Below, piece after piece: positions 45,778-54,589 of a stretch of 64,000 nucleotides of DNA. Position 1 is the first letter of the stretch. Each line of letters starts with the position of its first letter. The position numbers and the translations under genes are program-made. A model generated the notes under the pieces. It did no database searches. It was given only the letters and a program-made list of their open reading frames with translations, and was not told the origin of the DNA. The stretch is from the NCBI RefSeq assembly GCF_020179385.1, contig NZ_JAIBLJ010000005.1, positions 1 through 64,000 on the forward strand. Reading direction: 5' to 3'. Origin of the DNA: Alkalihalobacillus sp. YIM B00296. GTDB taxonomy: Bacteria > Bacillota > Bacilli > Bacillales > Fictibacillaceae.

Positions 45778-46036
45778 TCAGTCCATCTTCTCAAGTGGAA
45801 AAGTAGTCCAGCCATGCTGGCCGATATAAGGGGATTTTTATAACCAGTTGTTGGATCAACATTTCCTGAGTGGTTTTCAATGTTTTGATCGATAGCGAAG
45901 GATTCGATTTATCTCCTCCTAATATGACGAAAGGTTTGTCTTTTACCCGTAAAGAGGTATGTCCGAATCTATCCACTTCTCTTCGACCATGGGGAAACGA
46001 TGACAAATCTTTTTTATATTTCATAAAGTTCATCAT
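45778..46036 (-). pseudogene. MmcQ/YjbR-like protein, frameshifted
   Basis: The frame from ATG 46036 gives REVDRFGHTSLRVKDKPFVI and SLSIKTLKTTQEMLIQQ, typical of MmcQ/YjbR (DUF419) proteins. Behind MLIQQ the frame is wrong; a shifted frame on the same strand reads KSPYIGQHGWTTFPLEKMD and stops at 45778. YIGQHGW is the conserved end of this family. The break lies in TTATAAAAATCC (about 45832-45843). The full protein would be about 85-90 residues, shorter at the N terminus than usual (about 115). Disrupted by one indel. Confidence 0.7.
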
Positions 46037-46045
46037 ATGGACCTT

Positions 46046-46768
46046 TCATTGTTCATACCTCACTTTTCCTACTAGCCGATACCGGTTGATCGGCCTGCCT
46101 ACACCACCGTATTGAACATCGAGTTCAACTTTTCCTCTCTTGCCTAAATAGTCTAGATACCGACGGGCTGTCACCCTCGCAATTCCGACTCCATCAGCGG
46201 TCTCTTCTGCAGAAAGTGAAGTTTCCTGATTGCTCAAATACCGCAGGATCTGCTTAAGTGTCTGCTGGTTCAGTCCTTTCGGCAGATCTCCTTCATCCTT
46301 GCTACTGTATACAGGAATATCATCCGTCGTCTTAATCAATCGATCGAGATCTTCTTGTCCCATTTTACCCTCTTCAGAAAACGCAGTGTGTAATGCCTTG
46401 TATTTCTCCAAGGCTTTCTGGATACGGGTGAACTTGAAGGGCTTGATGATGTAATCGATCGCTCCATTCAACAGCATAGTCCGAATCGTATCTTTATCAT
46501 TCGCCGCTGTGATCACAAGAACATCAATGCCCAGCTGTAATGCGCGCAGCTCTCCCATCAGCTCCAGGCCATCCTTTTCGGGCATATAGATATCAAGTAT
46601 GATCAATTCTGGTTTCAGTGAACGTGCAAGTTCAAGTCCTTCTTTTCCATTGCTGGAAGAAGCGATCACCTGGAAGCCTTCGACACGTTCAATAAATTGA
46701 CGATTGACCTCTCGGACCATAGGATCATCTTCGATCAATAATACTTTAATGTCCGGATATTTGTTCAT
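46046..46768 (-). CDS. dctR: Response regulator of the CitB/DctR type
   Basis: A 240-residue regulator. The receiver domain has VLLIEDDPMV, phospho-acceptor Asp59 in LIILDIYMPEKDG, and IIKPF with the conserved Lys. The C terminus (about 165-235) is the HTH found in CitB, DcuR and MalR regulators (ETADGVGIARVTARRYLDYL), not LuxR. It pairs with the CitA/DctS-type kinase just upstream, whose 3' end it overlaps by 23 bases. A DctB-like binding protein is divergent, as in the B. subtilis dctB-dctS-dctR locus, so I name it dctR. Direct targets are not proven. Confidence 0.85.
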   Translation of the reverse strand: MNKYPDIKVLLIEDDPMVREVNRQFIERVEGFQVIASSSNGKEGLELARSLKPELIILDIYMPEKDGLELMGELRALQLGIDVLVITAANDKDTIRTMLLNGAIDYIIKPFKFTRIQKALEKYKALHTAFSEEGKMGQEDLDRLIKTTDDIPVYSSKDEGDLPKGLNQQTLKQILRYLSNQETSLSAEETADGVGIARVTARRYLDYLGKRGKVELDVQYGGVGRPINRYRLVGKVRYEQ

Positions 46769-48365
46769 GTGCGATTCCTCCTGGTCTCATCGGAAATGAC
46801 AGTTCGATACTTGTCCCTTCCTGAGGGATGGTTTTCACACGTGCAGAGCCTTCCCCTTTTTCGAGCACATTTCTAACGAGGTATAGACCGATCCCCCAGC
46901 CTTTGCTTCCTTTTGTCGTGTATCCTTTCGTAAACATGGCTACCTGGTCATCTTCTGTCATCCCTTTGCCATTATCTTCAACAGATACATAGAGATGATC
47001 ATCCGACTGTTCAATATGGATCTCGATCAACTTCATATCCTGTTCTACACCAACAAAAGCGTCAAAGGCGTTTTCAATCAGATTCCCTAATACGAGAACA
47101 AAATCATGCCGGTCAAGGAGTCCTGGAAACCTTTTCAAGCGGCTCTCCGGAGTGATTGTCAATTCGATGTCGAGCTCTTTTGCCCGGCTTTTTTTACTTA
47201 ATAAGAGGCCTGCAATGCTTTCGTCATGGATTTGTCTTGATAAAAATTTCGTCAGCGCTTGTTGTTCTTCCTGATTTTCAAATAAGAATTCGAGCGCTTT
47301 GTCATTTTCGTTCAACTGGATGAGTCCTGCAATTGTATGAAGGCGGTTCATATGCTCATGGTTCTGGACACGGAGCGCCTCGACAAACGCTTTGACACCT
47401 GTAAGCTCTTCTGCCATTGAAGTCACTTCTGTACGATCCTGGAAAACTTCTACCGCTCCCACGATTTCCCCTTCGACTAAAATCGGTACCCTGCTGCTCA
47501 TGATGATGTTCTCATTGATCTTCATCTCTTCCTTGTACACACTAGCTCCATTTATCAGGACATCGCCAAGTTTGGATTCAGGGATGATTTTTTCGATTTG
47601 TTTCCCTGCAACCTCCTTTTGCAGGTTCAGGATCCGTTTCGCTTTATCGTTGAATACGGTGATTCTGCCATCGCGGTCGATCGCAATGATCCCTTCGTTC
47701 ATGGCCTGGAGTGTAGCAGTCCGCTCTTTTAATAACCTTACAATCTCGTAGGGCTCGAGTTGGAAAGTTTCCTGTTTCAAATGCCTCGCTAGTAACCATG
47801 ACCCGATGATTCCGAATAGTAAGGTCAGGAGGGCAATGATCAAGATCTGATGCTTTAACTCTCCCAGAACTTCCCACAGAGTAGGTTGGATGATGCCGAC
47901 GACAACTGTCCCGACCTGTTCCTTCTGCTCATTCATGATCGGCACGAACGCTCTTACTGCTGTTCCTAGCTCTCCCTTCGCCTTGGACGTGTAGCTATGT
48001 TCTGCAAAAGCCGGTCCCTCGTCCTTACCTGATGATAATGTGCCAAGTATATCCTCATTCGGATGGGAATAACGGATACGATTCATATCAAGGACGACGA
48101 TATAATCAGCGTTATTGATTGTGCGGATCCGCTCAACAATCGGGTTGATCTCGATCCACCCTCTGGATTCCACCACCCCCGATTGTACTTCAGGGAGGTT
48201 GGCGACTGTCCTTGCAGTCAGTAAGGAACGATGACCGAGGTCCCTTTCTTTCATCTCATAAATGTTCCCTGTCAGAATGATTCCGCCTATGAGTAATGAA
48301 AACAGGACGATGCCAAATGATAGAATTGTAATCTTCCAACGAATCGGTAAACGTTGTAATGACAC
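46746..48365 (-). CDS. dctS: Sensor histidine kinase, CitA/DcuS/DctS type
   Basis: About 539 residues. A membrane helix (ITILSFGIVLFSLLIGGIIL) is followed by an extracellular Cache/PASC domain (about 45-155) with RIRTINNADYIVVLD and RYSHP, the usual acid-binding region of this family. Then a second helix, a cytoplasmic PAS domain (about 205-310) and a kinase core with NHEHMNRLHTIAGLIQL holding the phospho-acceptor His, NLIENAFDA (N box) and DNGKGM (G box). GTG 48365 is preferred, 9 bases after GAGAGG. Senses C4-type dicarboxylates in the known members. Overlaps dctR. Confidence 0.88.
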   Translation of the reverse strand: MSLQRLPIRWKITILSFGIVLFSLLIGGIILTGNIYEMKERDLGHRSLLTARTVANLPEVQSGVVESRGWIEINPIVERIRTINNADYIVVLDMNRIRYSHPNEDILGTLSSGKDEGPAFAEHSYTSKAKGELGTAVRAFVPIMNEQKEQVGTVVVGIIQPTLWEVLGELKHQILIIALLTLLFGIIGSWLLARHLKQETFQLEPYEIVRLLKERTATLQAMNEGIIAIDRDGRITVFNDKAKRILNLQKEVAGKQIEKIIPESKLGDVLINGASVYKEEMKINENIIMSSRVPILVEGEIVGAVEVFQDRTEVTSMAEELTGVKAFVEALRVQNHEHMNRLHTIAGLIQLNENDKALEFLFENQEEQQALTKFLSRQIHDESIAGLLLSKKSRAKELDIELTITPESRLKRFPGLLDRHDFVLVLGNLIENAFDAFVGVEQDMKLIEIHIEQSDDHLYVSVEDNGKGMTEDDQVAMFTKGYTTKGSKGWGIGLYLVRNVLEKGEGSARVKTIPQEGTSIELSFPMRPGGIAHEQISGH

Positions 48366-48457
48366 CGCCCTCACCCTCTCTGGTAATTTATCATTATTGT
48401 ACCATGAGAAAACCATTGTGATACACTATGGTAAAGGATTCTCGGAGGTGAGGCGTG

Positions 48458-49507
48458 ATGAGGACAGTCATGTGGGTCGTAATTTTGGTTACAGTCGGAA
48501 TCGTGACGGCTGTCTTCGTCGGCTTCGATTTTTCCGGTTCTGCCGGAACACCCGAATTTGATGATGAACAGAGTGGTTTGAAGGATCGAATCACGATAAA
48601 ATTCAGTCATGTTTATTCTGAGAATTCCCCGCAAGGACAAGCAGCAAGGTATTTTGCCAAACGGGTAGAAGAAAAGACTGATCGGCAAGCCGAAGTAGAA
48701 ATTTATCCTAATGCCGTACTTTACAATGAAGAGGAACAGCTTCGTGCCTTGCGGGAAGGAAACGTGCAGATGATTGCACCTTCAACCTCTGAGCTCACAT
48801 CGGAATATCCGCTATTCCAGGCGCTCGATCTCCCCTTTGTCTATACGAATCATGACTTGGTAAAAGAAGCCTATCAAGGAAAGATCGGAACTCGTCTTTT
48901 AAAGGAAACTGATGATGATCGTATGAAGGGAATGGATTTTTGGTTCGGCGGCTATAAACAGATGACGACGGACAAGAAGTTCGTTAAATACCCTTCCGAT
49001 TTTAAACGAATGCATTTCGGAATCATGGAAAGCCCCATCATCAAAGCTCAATTCAACATTTTCGGGGCGAGTACCAGTGTAATGAACTTCAACAGGCTTT
49101 ACCGTGACCTTGAAGTCAATTTTATTGAAGGACAAGAAAACACGGTGTCTAATATATACACAAGAAAGCTTTACCATGTGCAAGATTATCTTACCGTAAG
49201 CAACCACGCCATCATGAGCAATATCATTTTGATCAATAAAGACACATGGAAGGGCTTACCTCAAAATATACAAACAGACATAAATGGGGCGATGAGCGAA
49301 ACGACGGATTGGATCAGCCGTCACGCCATCGAAATCAATGACAGGCAGATCAGGCAATTGAAGCGTGATGAAGCGATTGCAATACATCTGTTGACCAAAA
49401 ATGAACGAAAAGCATGGATGGAAACGCTCACTCCCATCTATTCCAATCTTGAACCTGTCATAGGGAAAGAATTGGTGGATGAAATCGATCGAATACGAAC
49501 CCAATAG
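48458..49507 (+). CDS. dctB: DctP-family binding protein, DctB-like sensor partner
   Basis: A 349-residue exported binding protein. An N-terminal hydrophobic segment (VMWVVILVTVGIVTAVFVGF) is a signal anchor without a lipobox. The mature part has ITIKFSHVYSENSPQGQAA and the later VNFIEGQENTVSNIYTRKL, the DctP signature with the ligand-binding Arg region. No DctQ/DctM genes stand beside it. In B. subtilis the equivalent DctB (YdbE) sits next to dctS and dctR and helps the kinase sense dicarboxylates rather than feeding a transporter. Same layout here, divergent from dctS. GGAGG lies 8 bases before ATG 48458. Confidence 0.82.
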   Translation: MRTVMWVVILVTVGIVTAVFVGFDFSGSAGTPEFDDEQSGLKDRITIKFSHVYSENSPQGQAARYFAKRVEEKTDRQAEVEIYPNAVLYNEEEQLRALREGNVQMIAPSTSELTSEYPLFQALDLPFVYTNHDLVKEAYQGKIGTRLLKETDDDRMKGMDFWFGGYKQMTTDKKFVKYPSDFKRMHFGIMESPIIKAQFNIFGASTSVMNFNRLYRDLEVNFIEGQENTVSNIYTRKLYHVQDYLTVSNHAIMSNIILINKDTWKGLPQNIQTDINGAMSETTDWISRHAIEINDRQIRQLKRDEAIAIHLLTKNERKAWMETLTPIYSNLEPVIGKELVDEIDRIRTQ

Positions 49508-49520
49508 GAGGAAAAGAAAA

Positions 49521-49838
49521 ATGCCAAATACGAAGATGCTTGCAGGACATGCACGGTTGCCGAATGGTATGGCGGTCAGTGATTTACATGAAACGTTGAC
49601 CGTTACGATCGAGGTCGATCACAATTATGGCGTGATTGTATGGGCAGACTGTACCCTCGCAACCGATCATGCCCAATCATACTTGGGGAATTTGTTGAAA
49701 GGCTTCAGTCTCCGTGATGGAATTCAACTAATTGAAAAGGAAATTGAAAATCATTATTACGGAAAAGCGAAGTCCGCACTCCTTGCCGCTGTCCGCGATG
49801 CTTATAAACAATATCAAACCCCTCATGTCGTAAAATAA
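49521..49838 (+). CDS. DUF3870 protein
   Basis: A 105-residue cytoplasmic protein, start ATG 49521 after AGGAGG. AGHARLPNGMAVSDLHETLT and the later GVIVWADCTLATDHAQ are the conserved DUF3870 blocks; the single Cys in ADCTLAT is a conserved position. Function unknown. It follows dctB by 13 bases, so they are one transcript. DUF3870 genes commonly sit next to TRAP or amidohydrolase genes, and its place here supports a link to dicarboxylate or amino-acid catabolism. Confidence 0.75.
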   Translation: MPNTKMLAGHARLPNGMAVSDLHETLTVTIEVDHNYGVIVWADCTLATDHAQSYLGNLLKGFSLRDGIQLIEKEIENHYYGKAKSALLAAVRDAYKQYQTPHVVK

Positions 49839-49916
49839 TTCCATGATTCAAAAAAATGGGTTTTAGCTAAGCTTAAGCGCAGGTTGAACCCTATTGGGAA
49901 AAATCGAAAATATTCC

Positions 49917-49945
49917 TTGACAATGGTCAATTCTGGTCTTAAGAT
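49917..49945 (+). promoter_or_regulatory. Promoter of the glaH-lhgO operon
   Basis: A perfect TTGACA (49917-49922), a 17-base spacer and TAAGAT (49940-49945). The -35 is embedded in the palindrome TTGAC-AATG-GTCAA (49917-49930), a likely operator site. The start point would be near 49952, more than 200 bases before the glaH start codon. Confidence 0.6.
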
Positions 49946-49982
49946 AAAAGAACAATCACCTGGAGAAAGGTATCCCCTTTCC

Positions 49983-50135
49983 CGTTCGGTGAATTCGACG
50001 ACAAATGAACATGTTCAAACCACTGAAAAATCTATCGGACTTTCTCATCCGGAAGCCGAACGTAGATCGAGCCAGTGATATCTTCCACTTGGAGATATTA
50101 CTGGCTTTTTTTGATGCATCACCCTATCACTGGCG
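49983..50135 (+). promoter_or_regulatory. Structured leader with terminator before glaH (attenuator candidate)
   Basis: The leader holds a closing pair CGTTCGG (49983-49989) with CCGAACG (50056-50062), an inner TGAACATGTTCA hairpin, and then a full terminator: GCCAGTGATATCT (50071) with AGATATTACTGGC (50093), followed by seven T. Directly downstream is TATCACTGGC (50125-50134), which is a perfect 10-base match to the left arm GCCAGTGATA. The left arm therefore has two partners, the layout of an attenuator. I recognise no known riboswitch or T-box. Confidence 0.5.
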
Positions 50136-50166
50136 GGAACGCCCAAAATTTCAAGGAGGAACTGAT

Positions 50167-51093
50167 ATGAATATGGTGAAATCTGATTTAGTGAAGTCTT
50201 TTGAGCATTTTAGTGTAGTCCAACACCCGCAATCGAAGCGTCTTTTACACATCGAACTGAAGGATGAAGCAGTGGCTGCCTTTTTGGAAAAACATCGTAA
50301 TACGATTCCACAACAATTCGAGTATATCCCTTACATGCGTTATGTCATAGCAAATGATTTAAGAAAGGTATTTGGTGAGGAGTTTTCAAAAATGATCAAT
50401 GAGGTGCTTCATGATCGTGAATTCGGCGGTTTCACACTGGGAATCGGAAAGGTTACGTCCTCAGATGAAGATTACGTAAAATTCTCCACAGCCATCACCC
50501 ATCTGATCGGCGGCGTCAACTTTGATGCAATGTCAGGAAAATATTACGCTCGTTTCACAGTAAAAGATACGGACAATAGTGACTCTTACCTGCGGCAGGC
50601 CTATCGCTTGTTCACCCTCCATACAGACGGGACATTCGTCGATGAGCCATGTGACTGGCTCTTGATGATGAAGTTCGCGGAAGAAAATGCAGCGGGGGGA
50701 GAATCACGACTTTTACACCTGGATGATTGGGAAGACCTTGACTACTATGCAAACCATCCTGTCGCATCTACAAAAATACCATACAAATCCCCAGCAAGTA
50801 AAAATGTCAGCAATACCGTTTACAACGATACTTTTTATGAGCATAACGGGAAAACCTGCATCCAGTTCATCGATCAGTTTGCGTACCCTGATACAATAGA
50901 ACAAGCGGAATATTTGAAGTCGATGTCTGAATCAATGGAGAGCAGTTCAGCTGTAGTCGAACTGGAGCTTCCTGTAGGTAGTCTCGTCGTATTGAATAAC
51001 ACGTTCTGGCTGCATGGAAGAGCAGCATTTGAAAAACACCCCGACCTGCATCGTGAGCTATTGCGCCAACGGGGCTATTTTAAAAAAGTATAA
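50167..51093 (+). CDS. glaH: Glutarate 2-hydroxylase (CsiD/GlaH)
   Basis: A 308-residue Fe(II)/2-oxoglutarate-dependent oxygenase that turns glutarate into L-2-hydroxyglutarate with release of succinate and CO2. FTLHTDGTF supplies His152 and Asp154 and FWLHGR His283, the 2-His-1-carboxylate iron site. GGVNFDAMSGKYYARF and the N-terminal part match CsiD. ATG 50167 has AAGGAGG 7 bases upstream; the frame is open further up but only across the leader. Followed by lhgO, the next enzyme, 44 bases later. In Escherichia coli the same two genes (csiD-lhgO) degrade lysine-derived glutarate. Confidence 0.92.
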   Translation: MNMVKSDLVKSFEHFSVVQHPQSKRLLHIELKDEAVAAFLEKHRNTIPQQFEYIPYMRYVIANDLRKVFGEEFSKMINEVLHDREFGGFTLGIGKVTSSDEDYVKFSTAITHLIGGVNFDAMSGKYYARFTVKDTDNSDSYLRQAYRLFTLHTDGTFVDEPCDWLLMMKFAEENAAGGESRLLHLDDWEDLDYYANHPVASTKIPYKSPASKNVSNTVYNDTFYEHNGKTCIQFIDQFAYPDTIEQAEYLKSMSESMESSSAVVELELPVGSLVVLNNTFWLHGRAAFEKHPDLHRELLRQRGYFKKV

Positions 51094-51137
51094 GGTTGCT
51101 CTAAGCGAAATCAACAATATAGAACGGAGGTAAACTT

Positions 51138-52349
51138 ATGTATGATGTCATGATCATCGGTGGTGGAATCGTCGGTCTTTCTACTGCCTATGCCCTGACC
51201 GAGCACAATCCGTCATTGAAAATCGCTGTGCTCGAAAAGGAGAACAGCTGGGCAAAACATCAGACCGGGCATAACAGTGGCGTCATCCACTCCGGTATCT
51301 ATTATAAACCAGGCAGTCTGAAGGCTCGATTTGCTAAGGATGGTGGTCGTAAGCTCGCAGCATTCTGTGACCAATATGAGATTTCGTATGAACAATGCGG
51401 GAAATTGATCGTTGCGACTGATGAAAAAGAACTGGATGCCATGCAAAATCTTTATGAACGAGGCTTTAAGAACGGATTGGACATTACGTTGTTGGACCAG
51501 GCGGAATTGAAAGAAGAAGAACCGTATGTGAACGGCATTAAAGCGATAAAAGTACCTCAAGCAGGGATCATCGATTATGTAGGCGTATGCTCGGCGATCG
51601 TATCGGTTTTGGAAAATCGTGGCGCAGATCTCTTCTTGAGTACTGAAGCAAATGATATCAACGAAAGTGCAAACGAAGTTACGGTAGAAACAGCTTCCTA
51701 CACTTACAGGACGAAACATCTGGTCAATTGCTGCGGCTTGCAAAGCGATCGTGTGGCGAAACGCAGCGGGCAGGACCCTGATCTGAAAATTGTACCGTTC
51801 CGCGGAGAGTACTTTGAACTGAAGCCTGAAAAAGAATTTCTCGTAAAAAACCTGATTTATCCTGTGCCCAATCCTGACTTCCCTTTCCTCGGCGTTCATT
51901 TTACACGGATGATCGGCGGTGGCGTGGAAGCTGGTCCAAATGCTGTCCTAGGTTTTAAAAGAGAGGGTTACCGTAAGCGCGACATCTCCTTGAAGGATTT
52001 ATCCGAAACGTTGACCTATCCTGGCTTTTGGAAGCTGGCTTCAAGCTATTGGAGGGAAGGACTGGATGAAATGGTCCGTTCTTTCAATAAAGGGGCTTTT
52101 GTTCGCAGCTTACAACGCTTGATTCCGTCCATTGAAGCTGACGACCTGAAGCCGGCACCTGCTGGAATCCGCGCGCAAGCTTTGAAATCGGACGGATCGC
52201 TTGTAGATGACTTTTTTCTAGTCCATAGCAAAAGAAGCACCCATGTCTGCAACGCCCCGTCCCCTGCTGCGACAGCTTGTTTTCCGATCGGTGAACACAT
52301 CGCAAAATCACTGGATATCGAACAACCTATTAAAATTTCAACATCCTGA
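51138..52349 (+). CDS. lhgO: L-2-hydroxyglutarate oxidase/dehydrogenase
   Basis: A 403-residue FAD enzyme that oxidises L-2-hydroxyglutarate to 2-oxoglutarate, feeding electrons to the quinone pool or oxygen. MIIGGGIVGLSTAYALTEH is the FAD motif and KHQTGHNSGVIHSGIYYKPGS the LhgO signature. LGVHFTRMIGGGVEAGPNAV and the C-terminal PAGIRAQALKSDGSLVDDF complete the DAO fold. ACGGAGG precedes ATG 51138. Second gene of the glaH operon, ending in a terminator at 52355. With GlaH it routes glutarate to the TCA cycle. Confidence 0.94.
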   Translation: MYDVMIIGGGIVGLSTAYALTEHNPSLKIAVLEKENSWAKHQTGHNSGVIHSGIYYKPGSLKARFAKDGGRKLAAFCDQYEISYEQCGKLIVATDEKELDAMQNLYERGFKNGLDITLLDQAELKEEEPYVNGIKAIKVPQAGIIDYVGVCSAIVSVLENRGADLFLSTEANDINESANEVTVETASYTYRTKHLVNCCGLQSDRVAKRSGQDPDLKIVPFRGEYFELKPEKEFLVKNLIYPVPNPDFPFLGVHFTRMIGGGVEAGPNAVLGFKREGYRKRDISLKDLSETLTYPGFWKLASSYWREGLDEMVRSFNKGAFVRSLQRLIPSIEADDLKPAPAGIRAQALKSDGSLVDDFFLVHSKRSTHVCNAPSPAATACFPIGEHIAKSLDIEQPIKISTS

Positions 52350-52354
52350 TCATA

Positions 52355-52393
52355 AACGGCCCGGTTGGAGTAAAATCCAATTGAGGCCGTTTT
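52355..52393 (+). terminator. Terminator of the glaH-lhgO operon
   Basis: AAACGGCC pairs with GGCCGTTT, with an inner TTGGA/TCCAA stem, followed by a T run, 6 bases after the lhgO stop. Confidence 0.8.
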
Positions 52394-52470
52394 TTGAGGT
52401 AATTTTCGAGTTGTCGAGATAATTTCAAATTTATAGCGTTTCCCCTCTTAGTTGTTGAGATAAATCATAA
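52391..52470. repeat. 20-21 bp phased array D (4 units)
   Basis: GAGGTAATTT (52396), GAGATAATTT (52416), a diverged unit (GCG at 52436) and GAGATAAATC (52457) follow at steps of 20, 20 and 21. Two units begin AGTTGTCGAGATAA and AGTTGTTGAGATAA, the same core as array A 39 kb away. It lies right behind the lhgO terminator. Confidence 0.7.
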
Positions 52471-52542
52471 ATATGATAGGCTGCCCGATTTGAAAGACCC
52501 TTTTGAATAGGAAAAAGCGATTTTTTTGGCCCCATTGGAGCA

Positions 52543-53001
52543 TTATGAGACCCTAAAAACACCAATTTTACGAGTTGGTGTTTGGCCAGTACGCTTCAGC
52601 ATGTTGATAGTGCCCATATGTAACGCTTTATGATTTATATGGAAAAGAAACATTTCGCCTAACGTTTTCATGTGGAAAAATCCCCCATTCAATGGCTTTT
52701 CCAATTTCCCTTTGCGCACCTCGATGATTTCATCCGGCTAACTTTTCAAATGTAACAGCATTTCATCATAAGGTGGTGGTTGCCCCTTCCAACCAGCAGG
52801 GCTGCTTTCCCTAGGGAACATCAGATGATATTGAAGCGGCATCCTTCTTTCCATTCCAAGTGTAGAAAAGACTGCGTGATCCCATCCTACCAATATATGT
52901 CCCATATTCCAGCGAATATTGTTCCTGTGATGTTCAGGGATATAGCCAAGAACCTCTTCTGTCAAACCCTCCACTGAGTTGACTGTCCAACTACGCCACA
53001 T
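52543..53001 (-). pseudogene. DinB-like protein with an in-frame TAG
   Basis: From ATG 53001 the product reads WTVNSVEGLTEEVLGYIPEH and NNIRWNMGHILVGWDHAVFS, the first helices of a DinB/YfiT-like four-helix protein. At 52738-52740 a TAG interrupts; in the same frame the sequence goes on PDEIIEVRKGKLEKPL and then TLGEMFLFHINHKALHMGTI, the conserved last helix, ending at 52543. So the gene is complete (152 codons) apart from one nonsense codon, probably from CAG or AAG. Family members are thiol transferases or metal-dependent hydrolases. Confidence 0.75.
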
Positions 53002-53151
53002 CCTGAACTATCCTTAAATTTATTCTTCGTCCTTGAAAATGGTTTTAGGTTTAATCGTATACTTTGCCGTGTACAACAGAAATCCTTTTAATCGAATGAA
53101 ATTCAGCATGTTGGTTATACCAATTGTAGTGATGAAAATGAGGGATCCATT

Positions 53152-53973
53152 ATGATGACGATGGTGTGGCTATTAAAATCGCTATATCGTGAATTTTTCG
53201 ATCGTAAAATCTACGACCTTGCAGCTCAGATGTCGTACTATTTCCTATTGTCCCTTTTCCCATTCCTCATTGTCGTATTCACAATGGTCGGGCACATACC
53301 GATAGACACCATATCAGTTTTGGATATGGTCGAACCGTACGCACCCGAACAGACGATTCACTTCTTAAGACATACACTGAATGGCATTTTCGCTAACCAG
53401 GAAAAGAATTTATTGACTTTTGGATTCATCGCTTCTATCTGGCTTTCATCCTTTGCAATCCAATCCTTTTCACGGATTTTAAACGAAAGCTACCCCCAAC
53501 GTACAAAAAGCTCTTTCCTTGTTCAATTACTTGAAGGATTATTGTTGACCATCGCTTTCATCAGTGTGGTCGTCATCTCAGTCCTGGTACCCGTAGCCGA
53601 ACGGTTTGTACTCAGTTCCCTTAACGAAGATGCCTGGTTATTTGCATTCATTATCAAGTTCTGGAACCCGTTTAAATGGATTGTCGGAAGTTTTGTCTTA
53701 TTCTGTTTCTTTTATGTCCTCTATCAATTTGTCCCGAAAGCAAGGCTTAAATTTATTGAAGTACTGCCTGGGGCTGTGTTCTCAACCATTATATGGCAGC
53801 TTATTTCGTTAGGCTTTTCGTTCTATGTTCGATACAGCCAATATTCGATCATTTATGGCAATGTCAAAACCATCATCATTTTGATGATCTGGCTTTATTT
53901 GACAGCGCAGACGTTGATCCTCGGGGGAACCATCAATGCACTTTTATTTAGAAAAAAGTACAATTTGGATTGA
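53152..53973 (+). CDS. YihY/BrkB family integral membrane protein
   Basis: A 273-residue inner membrane protein with six membrane segments. DLAAQMSYYFLLSLFPFLIV is the family's first-helix signature. ASIWLSSFAIQSFSRILNESY and PGAVFSTIIWQLISLGFSFYV follow, and IILMIWLYLTAQTLILGGTINA is the last conserved helix. Once called RNase BN by error; current proposals include envelope lipid or solute transport. GAGGGATCC lies before ATG 53152. It is followed after 58 bases by a small exported-protein gene. Confidence 0.88.
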   Translation: MMTMVWLLKSLYREFFDRKIYDLAAQMSYYFLLSLFPFLIVVFTMVGHIPIDTISVLDMVEPYAPEQTIHFLRHTLNGIFANQEKNLLTFGFIASIWLSSFAIQSFSRILNESYPQRTKSSFLVQLLEGLLLTIAFISVVVISVLVPVAERFVLSSLNEDAWLFAFIIKFWNPFKWIVGSFVLFCFFYVLYQFVPKARLKFIEVLPGAVFSTIIWQLISLGFSFYVRYSQYSIIYGNVKTIIILMIWLYLTAQTLILGGTINALLFRKKYNLD

Positions 53974-54031
53974 AAAAAATTGTAGTATTTTGTATGGTGA
54001 AAATATGGAATTTAATTGAATGGGGGATTGG

Positions 54032-54352
54032 ATGTTTCGAAAAATCACTTTTTTGATCTCATTTGTTTTCTGCCTGGCCAGTCTTTACCATTATGTCGAT
54101 CAGATCTTCCTGGACTCGGATGACGTTATACCGGAACGTATTACCTTTCATCAAAATACATATATAAGTACAGACTTTTACATACAGACGGAAGCGTCAC
54201 GCCCGAAGCCTGATTTCTTACCTACAGGGTTTACAGTAGATGGTGAGGAATATGGTGATTTGAATGGCGGATGGGTCTTTCAAAACCCTAAGACAGATGA
54301 AATTTTCATCATGGACAAGGAATCGAATCCAACAAGATACCTACTCTTATGA
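54032..54352 (+). CDS. Small membrane-anchored hypothetical protein
   Basis: About 106 residues. An N-terminal hydrophobic segment (ITFLISFVFCLASLYHYV) is a signal anchor; the remainder is outside and polar, ending GWVFQNPKTDEIFIMDKE and a short tail. ATG 54032 is chosen (GGGGG 5 bases upstream); ATG 54020 is in frame without a site. No family recognised. A perfect terminator follows, so it is a complete gene. Confidence 0.55.
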   Translation: MFRKITFLISFVFCLASLYHYVDQIFLDSDDVIPERITFHQNTYISTDFYIQTEASRPKPDFLPTGFTVDGEEYGDLNGGWVFQNPKTDEIFIMDKESNPTRYLLL

Positions 54353-54441
54353 AAAGAAATAAGGATTGCGCGGTAAAGGTTAACGGATTTTGTTTTGAGG
54401 TCCAAACGTAGTTAGCAGCCTGGATCGTCCCTTCGTATTAT

Positions 54442-54496
54442 AAGGTCAACCAGTCCTTTAAAGTGTACCTTTTATAAAGGACTGGTTGACCTTTTT
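54442..54496 (+). terminator. Strong terminator with perfect 19-bp stem
   Basis: AAGGTCAACCAGTCCTTTA pairs perfectly with TAAAGGACTGGTTGACCTT, followed by a T run. It lies about 90 bases after the small membrane gene and before a convergent hydrolase. Confidence 0.85.
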
Positions 54497-54589
54497 TTAA
54501 AAAGGAAAGCTGAAAATCATTGTATCGAAACCCTTTTACGGAATAACTCCGACGCGAAATAATGGTCATTTCTCCAGGGACGGAACGGA

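Noticed and set aside
49983-50135. glaH leader considered as T-box or lysine/glycine riboswitch
   Set aside because: No T-box sequence with GGTGG before the terminator and none of the conserved core bases of those riboswitches were seen.
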